A stretch of DNA of 46,501 nt from the NCBI GenBank assembly GCA_003159675.1, contig PLQC01000021.1, positions 1-46,501 on the forward strand, read 5' to 3'. The notes under the pieces are model-generated. The model was not told the origin of the DNA. It saw nothing but the letters and a program-made list of their open reading frames with translations, and ran no database searches. This DNA is from Limisphaerales bacterium (lineage in GTDB: Bacteria; Verrucomicrobiota; Verrucomicrobiia; Limisphaerales; BOG-1460). The translations under genes and the position numbers were made by a program. This document shows positions 16,447-26,200 of the stretch, piece by piece (the stretch's first letter is position 1; every line of letters starts with the position of its first letter).

Positions 16447-17787
16447 ATGAAATCCTTATCACCGAACCTGACCCGGCTCCTTTGGACACCTGTTGGACTG
16501 CTCATTCTCGCCGTCGGATTGCCTGGCACGGGCCTCGCGGCCGGCGCCTTCAACGTCCGCGACTTCGGCGCCAAGGGCGACGGCACGAACCTCGACACCG
16601 CGGCCATTCAAAAGGCCCTGAATGCCTGCGGCAAGGCGGGTGGTGGCACCGTGGAGTTGCCCGCCGGCACGTATCTCAGCAAACCGCTCACCCTGCGCAA
16701 CCGCACGGTCTTTCAGCTCGACGCGGGCGCAAAACTGCAGGCCACGGATGACCCGGCCGATTTCATCAAGGAGAAAACGCCGACCGGAACCAATTTCAAC
16801 CACTTCCTCATCGGGAAGAATCTCGACTCGGTCGCCATCGTGGGCCCGGGCGTCATCGACGGCGCGGGCGCGCGCTGGTGGGTGCCGGCCGAGGAAGCGC
16901 GCCGCAGGATTCCCGGATACACCCTGCCGCGTCCGAACTTGATCGTGTTGACCTCCTGCAAGAATGTTCGCCTGGAAAACATCACACTTCAAAATTCGCC
17001 GAAATTCCACTTCGTCCCGACCGATTGCGACGGAGTGCTCGTCTCCAATGTGACCATCACCGCTCCCGCCCATGCGGCGAACACCGATGCCATCGACCCC
17101 AGCGCCAGCCGGCACATGATCATCACGCGGTGCCGCATCGATGTCGGCGACGACAACATCGCCATCAAGGCCGGGAAGAAGATGGAGGGCCGCGAGTTTG
17201 CCAGCGAAGACATCACGGTGACCGATTGCACGTTCCTGCACGGGCACGGCATGTCGATCGGCAGTGAAACCGTCGGCGGCGTGCGGAACGTCACGGTGCG
17301 GAATTGCACATTCGAGGGCACGGAAAACGGGATTCGAATCAAGTCGCAACGGGGCAAGGGCGGGGTGGTGGAGAACATCCGTTTCAGCGATATCACGATG
17401 AAAAATGTCGATCCCGCGATCACCTTCACCATGTATTACATGAACAACTCGGCTCAAGATACCCCCCAATCGTCCGCGGCCAGTGTCGAAGCTTCCGCCA
17501 ATGCCGACGACAGGATTCCCGTCTATCGGAACATCCACATCAAGAACCTGACAGCGACCTGCCAGCGATCGGCGGGTACCATCATGGGCCTGCCGGAAAG
17601 CCGGATTTCGAATGTTGTTTTGGAAAACGTCCGCATTTCAGCCGGCACGACCGGTCTCACGATCAAGAACGCGAAGGGGATCGAACTCAAGAACGTGCGG
17701 GTCACGGCCGCAAAGGGTCCTGCATTCATCGTCCAAAACGCGAAGGTCGAAGGCCTGGACTCCGCCGGCAATCCGAAGCCAGAATGA
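16447..17787 (+). CDS. Secreted GH28 glycoside hydrolase
   Basis: 446 residues. A signal peptide (about 1-31, ending GLAAG) is followed by a single GH28 beta-helix domain starting at the typical FNVRDFGAKGDG. Catalytic motifs are NTDAID (211-216; Ala where most have Gly), GDDNIAIKAG (236-245), GHG (about 264) and GIRIKS (about 295-300). The compact single domain and NTDA variant suit exo-acting or rhamnogalacturonan-directed members, but substrate cannot be fixed from sequence. I use ATG 16447; the frame is open further upstream, but that extension lacks signal-peptide character and would cross motif copy I. Its stop overlaps the start of the GH105 gene (ATGA), so the two are coupled. Confidence 0.9.
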   Translation: MKSLSPNLTRLLWTPVGLLILAVGLPGTGLAAGAFNVRDFGAKGDGTNLDTAAIQKALNACGKAGGGTVELPAGTYLSKPLTLRNRTVFQLDAGAKLQATDDPADFIKEKTPTGTNFNHFLIGKNLDSVAIVGPGVIDGAGARWWVPAEEARRRIPGYTLPRPNLIVLTSCKNVRLENITLQNSPKFHFVPTDCDGVLVSNVTITAPAHAANTDAIDPSASRHMIITRCRIDVGDDNIAIKAGKKMEGREFASEDITVTDCTFLHGHGMSIGSETVGGVRNVTVRNCTFEGTENGIRIKSQRGKGGVVENIRFSDITMKNVDPAITFTMYYMNNSAQDTPQSSAASVEASANADDRIPVYRNIHIKNLTATCQRSAGTIMGLPESRISNVVLENVRISAGTTGLTIKNAKGIELKNVRVTAAKGPAFIVQNAKVEGLDSAGNPKPE

Positions 17788-19010
17788 TCAGGAATCCTTT
17801 TTGGATTGTATTTCCGGGCTTCATGTTGAACCTTCACGGTGCCGCGCCGTCTCCCATCGACATCGTTGCCGGCGCGACGCCCCTGCAATGGTCCGCGCGC
17901 ATGGCGGATTCCGAGATGAACCGGCTGGGGGACCGGTTGGTTTGGAAGGAGAACGGGGCGGCAAAATGGGATTACGCCGCCGGTTTGTTCACCCTTTCGC
18001 TCCTGAAACTGGACGAATGCGCGCCCGACCCGCGTTACCTCCGATTCGCCGAAAGCGCCATCGGCTCGTTCATCACGCCGGAAGGGGGCATCCGTGACTA
18101 CAACGCGGCGGAGTACCAGCTCGACCACATCAACCCCGGCAAGACCGTCCTGATGCTTTACCGGATCACGAAAGAAGAGCGATACCGCAACGCGGCCGTG
18201 CTGCTGCGCAGGCAGCTCGACACCCAGCCGCGCACCGGCGAAGGCGGGTTCTGGCACAAGCAGAAATATCCTCATCAAATGTGGCTCGACGGCCTCTATA
18301 TGGCCGGGCCGTTCTATGCCGAATATGCGAAGCGATTCAACGAACCCGAGGCGTCATTCGACGACATCGCGAAGCAATTCCGCGTCGTGGCGGCGCATAC
18401 GCACGATCCGGCGACCGGCCTGTTTTATCACGGCTGGGACGAGAGCCGGCGGCAGGAGTGGGCCAACAAGATCACCGGCACCTCCTCGAATTTCTGGGGC
18501 CGCGCCCTGGGCTGGTACGGGATGGCGCTGGTGGACACGCTGGACTTTTTCCCCGTCACCCATCCCGCGCGAGGGGAACTGATCGGCACGCTGCAAAAGC
18601 TTTGCGCGGGCGTTGTAAAATACCAGGATCCCCGGAGCGGACTCTGGTATCAGGTGGTCGATCAGGGCGGCCGCAAGGGCAATTACCTCGAAGCGTCCGC
18701 CTCGAGCATGTTCGTCTATGTGCTCGCAAAGAGCGTCAATCGGAATTACCTCCCTCGCAACTATGAGCCCGCGATTCTGAAGGGTTACCAGGGCATCCTC
18801 GATGGACTCATCAGGAAAGACGGTCCAGGGGACATTTCGCTGACGCACTGCTGCTCCGTCGCGAGCCTGGGCTACGGCAAGGACGGGTCCTACGAATATT
18901 ACCTCAGGGAACCGGTCGTGGATAACGATCTCAAAGGGGTCGGCCCGTTCATTCTCGCCGGCATCGAGGTGCAGCGGCTCCGCCACATTCCCCCTGTTTC
19001 GCGCTATTGA
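17784..19010 (+). CDS. GH105 unsaturated rhamnogalacturonyl hydrolase
   Basis: 408 residues of the (alpha/alpha)6-barrel GH88/GH105 group (YteR/YesR-like). It removes the unsaturated uronic acid left at the non-reducing end by pectate or rhamnogalacturonan lyases. Evidence includes WLDGLYMAGPF (167-177), whose Asp169 corresponds to the conserved catalytic acid, then LFYHGWDES, WGRALGWYGMALVD and LTHCCSVASLG near the end. A short hydrophobic N-terminus (WIVFPGFMLNL) suggests export to the periplasm. It starts in an ATGA overlap with the GH28 gene and is translationally coupled, a sensible pairing because both act on the same polymer fragments. Confidence 0.9.
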   Translation: MIRNPFWIVFPGFMLNLHGAAPSPIDIVAGATPLQWSARMADSEMNRLGDRLVWKENGAAKWDYAAGLFTLSLLKLDECAPDPRYLRFAESAIGSFITPEGGIRDYNAAEYQLDHINPGKTVLMLYRITKEERYRNAAVLLRRQLDTQPRTGEGGFWHKQKYPHQMWLDGLYMAGPFYAEYAKRFNEPEASFDDIAKQFRVVAAHTHDPATGLFYHGWDESRRQEWANKITGTSSNFWGRALGWYGMALVDTLDFFPVTHPARGELIGTLQKLCAGVVKYQDPRSGLWYQVVDQGGRKGNYLEASASSMFVYVLAKSVNRNYLPRNYEPAILKGYQGILDGLIRKDGPGDISLTHCCSVASLGYGKDGSYEYYLREPVVDNDLKGVGPFILAGIEVQRLRHIPPVSRY

Positions 19011-19074
19011 CGATACGCATGAAGACATGTAATTAACGGCGACGCTATGGATACTAGCCACGAGATGCCGTCGG

Positions 19075-19102
19075 GTGCACAAAACTCACAGAGATGTGCA
19101 GA
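19075..19102 (+). promoter_or_regulatory. 28-bp motif copy F, upstream of uxaE
   Basis: Blocks GTGC, TCAC (one change) and TGCA followed by GA, at 11-bp steps. This copy lacks the usual T-run and has AAAAC instead, which helps show that the three blocks, not AT-richness, are what is conserved. It ends 65 bp before the start codon of uxaE. Confidence 0.65.
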
Positions 19103-19167
19103 ATCTTGGGATTCTTTATGGAAAAAACGGGGTTACGATGGGATGACGTTTAATAAAGCTTAGTTTT

Positions 19168-20478
19168 ATGAGCAGATTCTTGAAACTCGAGAAGATCTCG
19201 ATCGGGGTTGGAGATCGCTTCGCGAGCCAGGCCAAACCCCAACTTCGCGCGTGCATGATGGCAGCGTCGCAGGGCGTGGAGGTCATTCCGGTGTGGAACA
19301 AATCAAACCGGGAACACATCATCATCGGTTCCGAGCCTGCCGCCACGCGCGCGGCGGCCGATGCGGCGGTTGCGGAACTGGGATGGGCGAGGCCGTACCA
19401 CATCGATGCCGACCACATCCGGCTCGAGACGGTGGATCGCTTCGTCCCGTTTTCGGATTTCTACACGATCGATGTCGCGGATTGGATTGGCAAGGCGGCC
19501 GACCCGGGGGCCGTCACGTCGTTCGTGAAGCGTCATCCCGAGCTGGCGGGGCAATTGTCGATTCCGGGCATCGAGCAGCCTTTTCAGACGACGCCGGCCG
19601 ACGTGGAACGCATCGCTGGAAAGTATCTGCTTGCCGTTCAGGAGGCGGGGAAAATCTATCGGCACATTGTCAAGGTGAAGGGCGAGGGGGCGTTTATCAC
19701 CGAGATTTCAATGGACGAAACCGACACGCCGCAGACCCCGCCGGAGCTGCTGATCATCCTGGCCGCGATTGCCGATGAGAAGGTTCCGATCCAGACGATC
19801 GCGCCGAAGTTTACGGGGCGATTCAACAAAGGCGTGGATTACGTGGGGAAGATGACGCAGTTCGAGAAGGAGTTCAACGAGGATCTGGCGGTGATCGCGT
19901 TTGCGGTTGAGCAGTATGGTTTGCCCAGCACGCTGAAGCTGAGCGTGCATTCCGGCAGCGACAAGTTCTCGATCTACGCGCCGATGCGCCGGGCACTGGA
20001 GCGGTTCGACGCGGGGCTGCATATCAAGACCGCGGGCACGACCTGGCTGGAGGAGGTCATTGGTCTGGCGGAGGCGGGCGGCAGCGGCCTGGCGCTGGCC
20101 AAGGAGATCTACGGCGGAGCGCTGGAACACGTGGAAGACCTGTGTGCGCCTTACGCGACAGTGATCGATATCGACCGGAGCCGGCTGCCTTCGGCGGCGG
20201 CGGTCCGCGGCTGGAGCTCGGAGCAGTTTGTCTCCGCGCTGCGCCACGACCAGGGCAACAAGGCTTTCAACCCGCACCTGCGTCAGTTGCTGCACGTCGG
20301 TTACAAGATCGCCGCCGGAATGGGCCGGCGCTATCTCGACGAGCTCAAGTCGCACGAAGCCGTGGTGTCGAGAAACGTCACCCGGAATCTTTACGAACGG
20401 CATCTCAAACCGCTGTTTGTCGGTGGAGGAAAACCAAAACCGCGCGAACGGACCCGCCAGGTCGCAACCACCCGCTGA
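19168..20478 (+). CDS. uxaE: Tagaturonate epimerase
   Basis: 436 residues, resembling UxaE described from Thermotoga, which converts D-tagaturonate to D-fructuronate so that galacturonate can feed the glucuronate branch without a tagaturonate reductase. Segments with likely metal and substrate ligands are ISMDETDTPQTP, VHSGSDKFSIY and KTAGTTWLEE, spread through an alpha/beta barrel-like fold. It has no signal peptide and is cytoplasmic. It is first in a tight unit: uxaC begins five bases after its stop and the sugar kinase follows. Motif copy F lies upstream, making this the only intracellular pathway operon carrying the motif in the window. Confidence 0.88.
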   Translation: MSRFLKLEKISIGVGDRFASQAKPQLRACMMAASQGVEVIPVWNKSNREHIIIGSEPAATRAAADAAVAELGWARPYHIDADHIRLETVDRFVPFSDFYTIDVADWIGKAADPGAVTSFVKRHPELAGQLSIPGIEQPFQTTPADVERIAGKYLLAVQEAGKIYRHIVKVKGEGAFITEISMDETDTPQTPPELLIILAAIADEKVPIQTIAPKFTGRFNKGVDYVGKMTQFEKEFNEDLAVIAFAVEQYGLPSTLKLSVHSGSDKFSIYAPMRRALERFDAGLHIKTAGTTWLEEVIGLAEAGGSGLALAKEIYGGALEHVEDLCAPYATVIDIDRSRLPSAAAVRGWSSEQFVSALRHDQGNKAFNPHLRQLLHVGYKIAAGMGRRYLDELKSHEAVVSRNVTRNLYERHLKPLFVGGGKPKPRERTRQVATTR

Positions 20479-20483
20479 TCGTT

Positions 20484-21974
20484 ATGAAATTCATTCACGA
20501 GGATTTTCTCCTGCAAACGCGGACGGCGCGCCGGCTCTATCATCACTATGCCGAGGCGGAACCGATCCTGGATTTCCACTGTCATCTGTCGCCGCGGGAC
20601 ATCGCCGAGAACCGCCAGTTCAAGAACCTGTTTGAAATCTGGCTGGAAGGGGATCATTACAAGTGGCGGGCCATGCGCTCGAATGGGGTCGCCGAGCGCT
20701 TTTGCACGGGAACAGCCGATCCGTTCGCGAAATTCCAGGCCTGGGCCGCCACGGTTCCGCACACCGTCCGCAACCCGCTCTTTCACTGGACGCACCTCGA
20801 ATTGAAGCGTTACTTCGATGTCGAGGAACTGCTGGACGAAGCCAGCGCGGTCCGCATCTGGAAGGAAGCCAATGAGCGGCTGGCCACGCCGGAATTGACA
20901 ACGCAGGGCATCCTGAAAAAATTCGGAGTCAAGGCGCTGTGCACCACGGACGATCCGACCGATGACCTGAAGCTGCACAAGGCCATCGCCGCGTCCAACC
21001 TGGGAACGCAGGTATTCCCCGCATTCCGTCCGGATAAAGCCCTGGGCGTCGATCGGCCGGAGCAGTTCAACCCATGGGTGGACCGGCTCTCCGCGGCCGC
21101 GGACATGGAAATGGATGGTTTCGCGGCTTTCCTGGACGCCTTGCGCGCCCGTCACGACTTTTTCCACAGCGCGGGCTGCCGGCTTTCGGATCATGGCATG
21201 AACCAGTGCTATGCGGACTTCTGCTCCGATAAAACGGCCGCCGCCATCTTTGCCCGGACGCGAAAGGGAAAGCCCGCTTCTCCGGCGGAACACGCGCAAT
21301 TCGCCTCGTTCATGATGCTGTTCTTTGGACGGCTCGATGCCGAAAAGGGCTGGACGAAACAGCTTCATCTTGGCGCGTTGCGGAACAACAACACCCGGTT
21401 GTTGCGCGAGTTGGGCCCCGACACCGGGTTCGACTCCATCGGCGATTTTCCGCAAGCCGCCTCGCTGGCCGTTTATCTGGACCGTCTGGACCGTGAAAAC
21501 GCGCTGCCCAAGACCATCCTCTACAATAATAACCCGGCCGACTACCACGTGTTTGCCACGATGCTGGGGAATTTCCAGGACGGCACGATCCCCGGGAAAA
21601 TCCAGCTCGGTTCCGGGTGGTGGTTTCTCGATCAAAAGGAGGGAATCGAGGGGCAGCTCAACGCGCTGTCCAATCTCGGCCTGCTCTCGCGCTTCGTCGG
21701 CATGGTCACCGATTCGCGCTCGTTCATGTCTTATCCGCGACACGAATACTTCCGGCGTGTGCTCTGCAACCTCATCGGGCGCGACGTGGAAAGCGGTGAA
21801 ATTCCCGATGACGACATGTTGTTGGGCCCGATGATCCGAAACATCTGTTACTCGAATGCGAAGCAGTACATGGCGTTGCCGGAACCGGTGGCAGATTCCA
21901 ATGGCGACCGGCGCAAACGAGCGGCCGCCCGATCCAACGGGGAATCGGCGCTGCGCCGCGCCAACAAGCATTGA
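20484..21974 (+). CDS. uxaC: Glucuronate/galacturonate isomerase
   Basis: 496 residues. It isomerises D-galacturonate to D-tagaturonate (and D-glucuronate to D-fructuronate) in the cytoplasm. It belongs to the amidohydrolase-like fold: the N-terminal ILDFHCHLSP (His32 and His34) is the first metal motif, and KALCTTDDPTDDL, HLGALRNNNTR, LYNNNPADY and the C-terminal FVGMVTDSRSF are strongly conserved in UxaC. ATG 20484 is chosen because the family N-terminus MKFIHEDFLL starts there, five bases after uxaE. The last ~30 residues are basic, Ser/Ala/Arg-rich and look like a non-conserved extension. Confidence 0.96.
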   Translation: MKFIHEDFLLQTRTARRLYHHYAEAEPILDFHCHLSPRDIAENRQFKNLFEIWLEGDHYKWRAMRSNGVAERFCTGTADPFAKFQAWAATVPHTVRNPLFHWTHLELKRYFDVEELLDEASAVRIWKEANERLATPELTTQGILKKFGVKALCTTDDPTDDLKLHKAIAASNLGTQVFPAFRPDKALGVDRPEQFNPWVDRLSAAADMEMDGFAAFLDALRARHDFFHSAGCRLSDHGMNQCYADFCSDKTAAAIFARTRKGKPASPAEHAQFASFMMLFFGRLDAEKGWTKQLHLGALRNNNTRLLRELGPDTGFDSIGDFPQAASLAVYLDRLDRENALPKTILYNNNPADYHVFATMLGNFQDGTIPGKIQLGSGWWFLDQKEGIEGQLNALSNLGLLSRFVGMVTDSRSFMSYPRHEYFRRVLCNLIGRDVESGEIPDDDMLLGPMIRNICYSNAKQYMALPEPVADSNGDRRKRAAARSNGESALRRANKH

Positions 21975-22059
21975 GTTCTCCCGGGGGCCGGCGTCCACCC
22001 ATCGGCACGGCGGCTGAACGCGCCATCGTTCTCAATCTCTTTCCCGTTGACCACTAGAA

Positions 22060-23148
22060 ATGAAGACGAAGCAAGGTTTGAATATCCGGAAGAACGCCGC
22101 GCTGGACTTTGTCTCCCTGGGCGCCCTGGTGCATCGCCTGGATACAGGAATCATCCCGTTCCGCAAGGCGACCCACTGCGACATCCACGTCAGCGGGGGT
22201 GAGTTTAACGTGGCCGCGAATCTGTCCGACTGTTTCGGGTTGAAGACAGGGATTGCGACCGCGATGGTGGATTATCCGATTGGCGATTTGATTGCCGAGC
22301 GGGTGAGGGCGATGGGGGTGAAGGGCTTTTACAGGAGGTTCAAGCATGATGGCGTTCACGGGCCGAACATGGCGACGGTTTACAGCGACCGGGGCCAGGG
22401 AGTGCGGGCGCCGGTGGTTTTTTACAACCGCTGCAACGAAGCGGCGGCGCAATTGAAGCCGGGGGATTTCAACTGGAAGGAGATCTTCGCCGGCGGCGTC
22501 CGTTGGTTCCACAGCGGAGGAATATTTGCGGCGCTGTCGCCGACGACGGCCGAGGTGATTGTGGAGGCAATGGAAGCGGCCAAAGAGGCCGGGGCGCTGG
22601 TGTCATTTGACCTGAATTACCGCGCGAAACTATGGAATGTCTCCGGGGGCCAGGAGCGCGCGGTGGCGGTGTTGGATCGGATTGTGAAGCGGGTAGACGT
22701 GCTGGTGGGCAACGAAGAGGATTTGCAGATGGGCCTGGGGATTCCCGGACCCGACGTGAAAGCGAAATCGAAGCTGGATCCGAGCGCATTCATCAGCATG
22801 ATGGAGAATGTGCGGAAGAAACATCCGCAGGTGAAGGTGGTGGCGACGACGTTGCGCGAGGTGCATTCGACCAACCGGCACAGTTGGGGCGCGGTGGCGT
22901 GGATCGAGGGCAAGACGCATATGTCGCCGACCTGCGAACTGGAGGTGCTGGATCGGGTGGGGGGAGGGGATGGATTTGCCGCGGGCTTCTTCTACGGGTT
23001 GCTCGCGGGCGAGTCGCTGGAGGACGCCGTGAGACTGGGCTGGGCCCATGGCGCGCTGCTGACGACGTTTCCTGGAGACACGACCATGGCGACGCTGGAG
23101 CAGGTGCGGGCATTTGCCAAAGGCGGTTCGGCGCGGATTCAGCGCTGA
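22060..23148 (+). CDS. kdgK: PfkB-family 2-keto-3-deoxygluconate kinase
   Basis: 362 residues of the ribokinase/PfkB fold. The substrate end motif GGEFNVAANL (near 47-56) and the ATP/anion-hole motif DRVGGGDGF with catalytic Asp304 are clear. In the galacturonate pathway the expected role is phosphorylation of 2-keto-3-deoxygluconate to KDPG, and placement directly after uxaE-uxaC supports this. PfkB substrate specificity is not readable with certainty, and the symbol rests on context. The gap to uxaC is 85 bp without an obvious promoter, so it is probably in the same operon. Confidence 0.82.
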   Translation: MKTKQGLNIRKNAALDFVSLGALVHRLDTGIIPFRKATHCDIHVSGGEFNVAANLSDCFGLKTGIATAMVDYPIGDLIAERVRAMGVKGFYRRFKHDGVHGPNMATVYSDRGQGVRAPVVFYNRCNEAAAQLKPGDFNWKEIFAGGVRWFHSGGIFAALSPTTAEVIVEAMEAAKEAGALVSFDLNYRAKLWNVSGGQERAVAVLDRIVKRVDVLVGNEEDLQMGLGIPGPDVKAKSKLDPSAFISMMENVRKKHPQVKVVATTLREVHSTNRHSWGAVAWIEGKTHMSPTCELEVLDRVGGGDGFAAGFFYGLLAGESLEDAVRLGWAHGALLTTFPGDTTMATLEQVRAFAKGGSARIQR

Positions 23149-23149
23149 A

Positions 23150-23177
23150 GTGCCTTATTTTCAATTTAATTTGCAGA
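23150..23177 (+). promoter_or_regulatory. 28-bp motif copy B, upstream of pectate lyase
   Basis: Blocks GTGC, TCAA and TGCA followed by GA at exact 11-bp steps, with a T-rich left spacer. It begins one base after the kdgK stop codon and ends 107 bp before the ATG of the pectate lyase gene. Confidence 0.7.
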
Positions 23178-23284
23178 ATTGAGGGGCTGACCCATGCCCA
23201 TTCGTTGTGCTACGATGCGCGCATCTTAAACCCTTGACGACAGTTGCGCGGTTTCCACTGCCTTGACGAAATCTCCGAGTTCGT

Positions 23285-26200
23285 ATGAAATCAGCCCTCA
23301 GAATTGCTATTCTCGCCACCGTCCTGACATTCGCCGCCGCCGCGCCAACCGATGCGACGGTGCTGCTGGACGACACGTTTGCTGACGGCACGCGCACCAA
23401 CCAGAACCTGCCGACGGATTCGGCCTGGTTCGTTTCGAGTGCGGCAGATGTGACGATGACAACTGGCAGCATGTCCATCGCAACGCCCAATGGTTCATTT
23501 ATGGGGATCACTTACTTTGCGACCAATTCCTCAAGTCCGGTGCAGTTGTGGATCGGAGACATGCTGACAGCCACGATCACATTCACTTTAAACAATGTTG
23601 CCCCGCTCAACACATCGCAGGGTTTCCGGCTGGGGCTGTTTGATTTTGCCGATTCCACTCTTTCGCCAAAATGGGTGACGGCGGATGGATTCAGCACCAG
23701 TTCACAGGGAACGAATGTTCAAGGTTACGCATTATTTCAAAACATGGGCGTCGCGTTCAATAACGCAACTCCCATGAGTCTTACCAAGCGCACCACCGCA
23801 ACAGACAGTTCCTTGCTGGGGACGAGCGGCGACTGGACTTCGCAAATTAACGGGCCGGGCAACACAAATAATTTCCACGGTTTCGCGAGTGGCGGACAAT
23901 ACTTGCTGCAATTTATGGCGCAGCGCGCCGATGCTGTTTCCCTTGTGCTCACCGTGACCTGGCAAAACCTTGCGAACGGCGCGTCGCTCTCGACCTCGGT
24001 GACCGATAGCGCGGCGTCCACTTTTAATTTTGACGGTATTGCCTTGCGTCCGTCCGGTTCAGGGTCCACGGCGACGAACATTGTGTTCAATGAAGTGCGG
24101 GTCGAACTGGTGCCCTCGGCGACGGCGCCGACCATCACCTCCCAACCGCAGGATCAATCGGTGTTCGCGGGCCAGAACGCCACTTTCAGCGTCATTGCCA
24201 GCGGCAGCGCGCCGTTGAGCTATCAATGGTATTACAACAATGACACGTTGCTGACGAATGCCATCGGCCCTTCGCTGACCATCACCAACGCCTCATTGTC
24301 GGACACAGGCGGATATTCGGTCATTGTCACCAACGCGTATGGTTCCGTGCTCAGCTACAACGCCCAGCTTGTGGTGAGCGTCCCGACCGCGCCCTCGATT
24401 GTCACCCAACCGCAAAGCCAGACCGTGTTGCCCGGGGAAAGCGCCGTTTTCACCGTGGTGGCGGGTGGCAGCGCGCCGTTCAGCTATCAATGGTACTACA
24501 ACACCAACACCGTGCTGACCAACGCGACCAGTGATACGCTGACGTTGACCAATGTCCAGCCGGCCGACGCAGGTTCTTACTCCGTGGTCGTGAGTAATTT
24601 CTTCAGCTCTGCGGCCAGCACCAACGCCATTCTCTCCGTAAATACAAATCCCGTGGCCCCGTCTTTCACCTCTCAACCGCTTTCGCAGATTGTCCTGACG
24701 GGGGGCACCGCCGCCTTCACTGCCACGGTCGTCGGCACCGCGACCATCCTCTATCAGTGGGACAAAAACGGATCGCCGGTTGCGGGCGCGACTTCGTCCA
24801 CCTTGACCTTGACGAACGTGCAGAGCACCGACACCGGCAGTTACACGCTGACCGCTTCGAACAGCGTCGGCGGTGTGACGAGCATGCCGGCGGTTCTGAG
24901 CGTGACGCCCTCGATTCCCGTGGTCAACAGCGCTTACAATCTGGTCGGCTTTGGCCAGAATACAACGGGCGGCGGCGTGCTGCCGAACACGGATCCGAAT
25001 TATGCCCAGGTTTATACCGCCACCGACTTTGCGAATGCGCTCAACAGCAAGACTGTGAAGATCATTGAGATCATGAACGATCTCAATCTGGGCTACAACG
25101 AAATCGAAGCCTCTGCAAAATCCAACAGCGAACCTTTCCGCGCTGCTGCGACACCCCTCCTGCAGCCCGTTTTGCTTCAGACCGGCGTCAGTCTCGTTGA
25201 TATCCAAAAGAAAAACGGCCTGACGATTTTTTCGGCCGGAGGCTCGACCCTCCGGCACGCCAAGTTGAACATCAAGAATTGCGGCAACATCATCATCCGC
25301 AATCTCAAATTCGACCAGCTTTGGGAGTGGGATGAATCGACCAAAGGCCAATACGACAGAAACGACTGGGACTTCATCACTCTGGGCGACGGCGGCGCGG
25401 TGAGCAATATCTGGGTTGATCACTGCACGTTCACGAAATCCTACGACGGCATTCTGGATACCAAGGCCGGCTGCTCAGCGATCACCATTTCGTGGTGCAA
25501 ATACGCCGGTGATGACGGTGCCACCAATACCAACAGTTGGGTGTGGCAGCAGATCAATTATCTTGAACGGAGTCCTTCAAGCTATCCGATGTATAATTTC
25601 CTGCGCACTCGTGGTTTCAGCACCACAAACATCGTCACGATCATGCAGGCGCATGACAAGACCCACTTGGCGGGTCAAAATGATCTCGACCCGAACAACG
25701 CGACCATCTCGATGACTTTCCACCACCTGTGGTTGGGCGTGTGGGATCGCTGCGTGCCGCGTCTGCGCGCCGGCAACGTGCATGATTACAATATCTATGT
25801 GGACGACACATTGGTGCTGGCTGCCAAGCGTCTGCGCGATGCGATTGCGGCCACCATGAGCACAGCCGATCAAAATACACTGAACAACACTTACAGTTTC
25901 GATCCACCCGTCAACGGCAGCATCTCCACAGAAAGCGGCGCACTTCTGCTTGAAAAGTCGGTTTACATTGATTGCCTCTGGCCGCTGCGCAACAATCAGA
26001 CCGATCCTTCGAATCCGGCCTACACTGGAAAAATCCAGGCGCTCGATAGCATTTATCGATTCGACACCACGACCGTGCGCGGGAACAGCACCGACCCCGG
26101 CAACCCGATGGGTCCGTTCCAGGCGCCTCTCATCCCGTTTTCATGGAATTTGCCTGGCAATCAATTGCCTTATTCCTACACCGCGGACGATCCGGCCCAG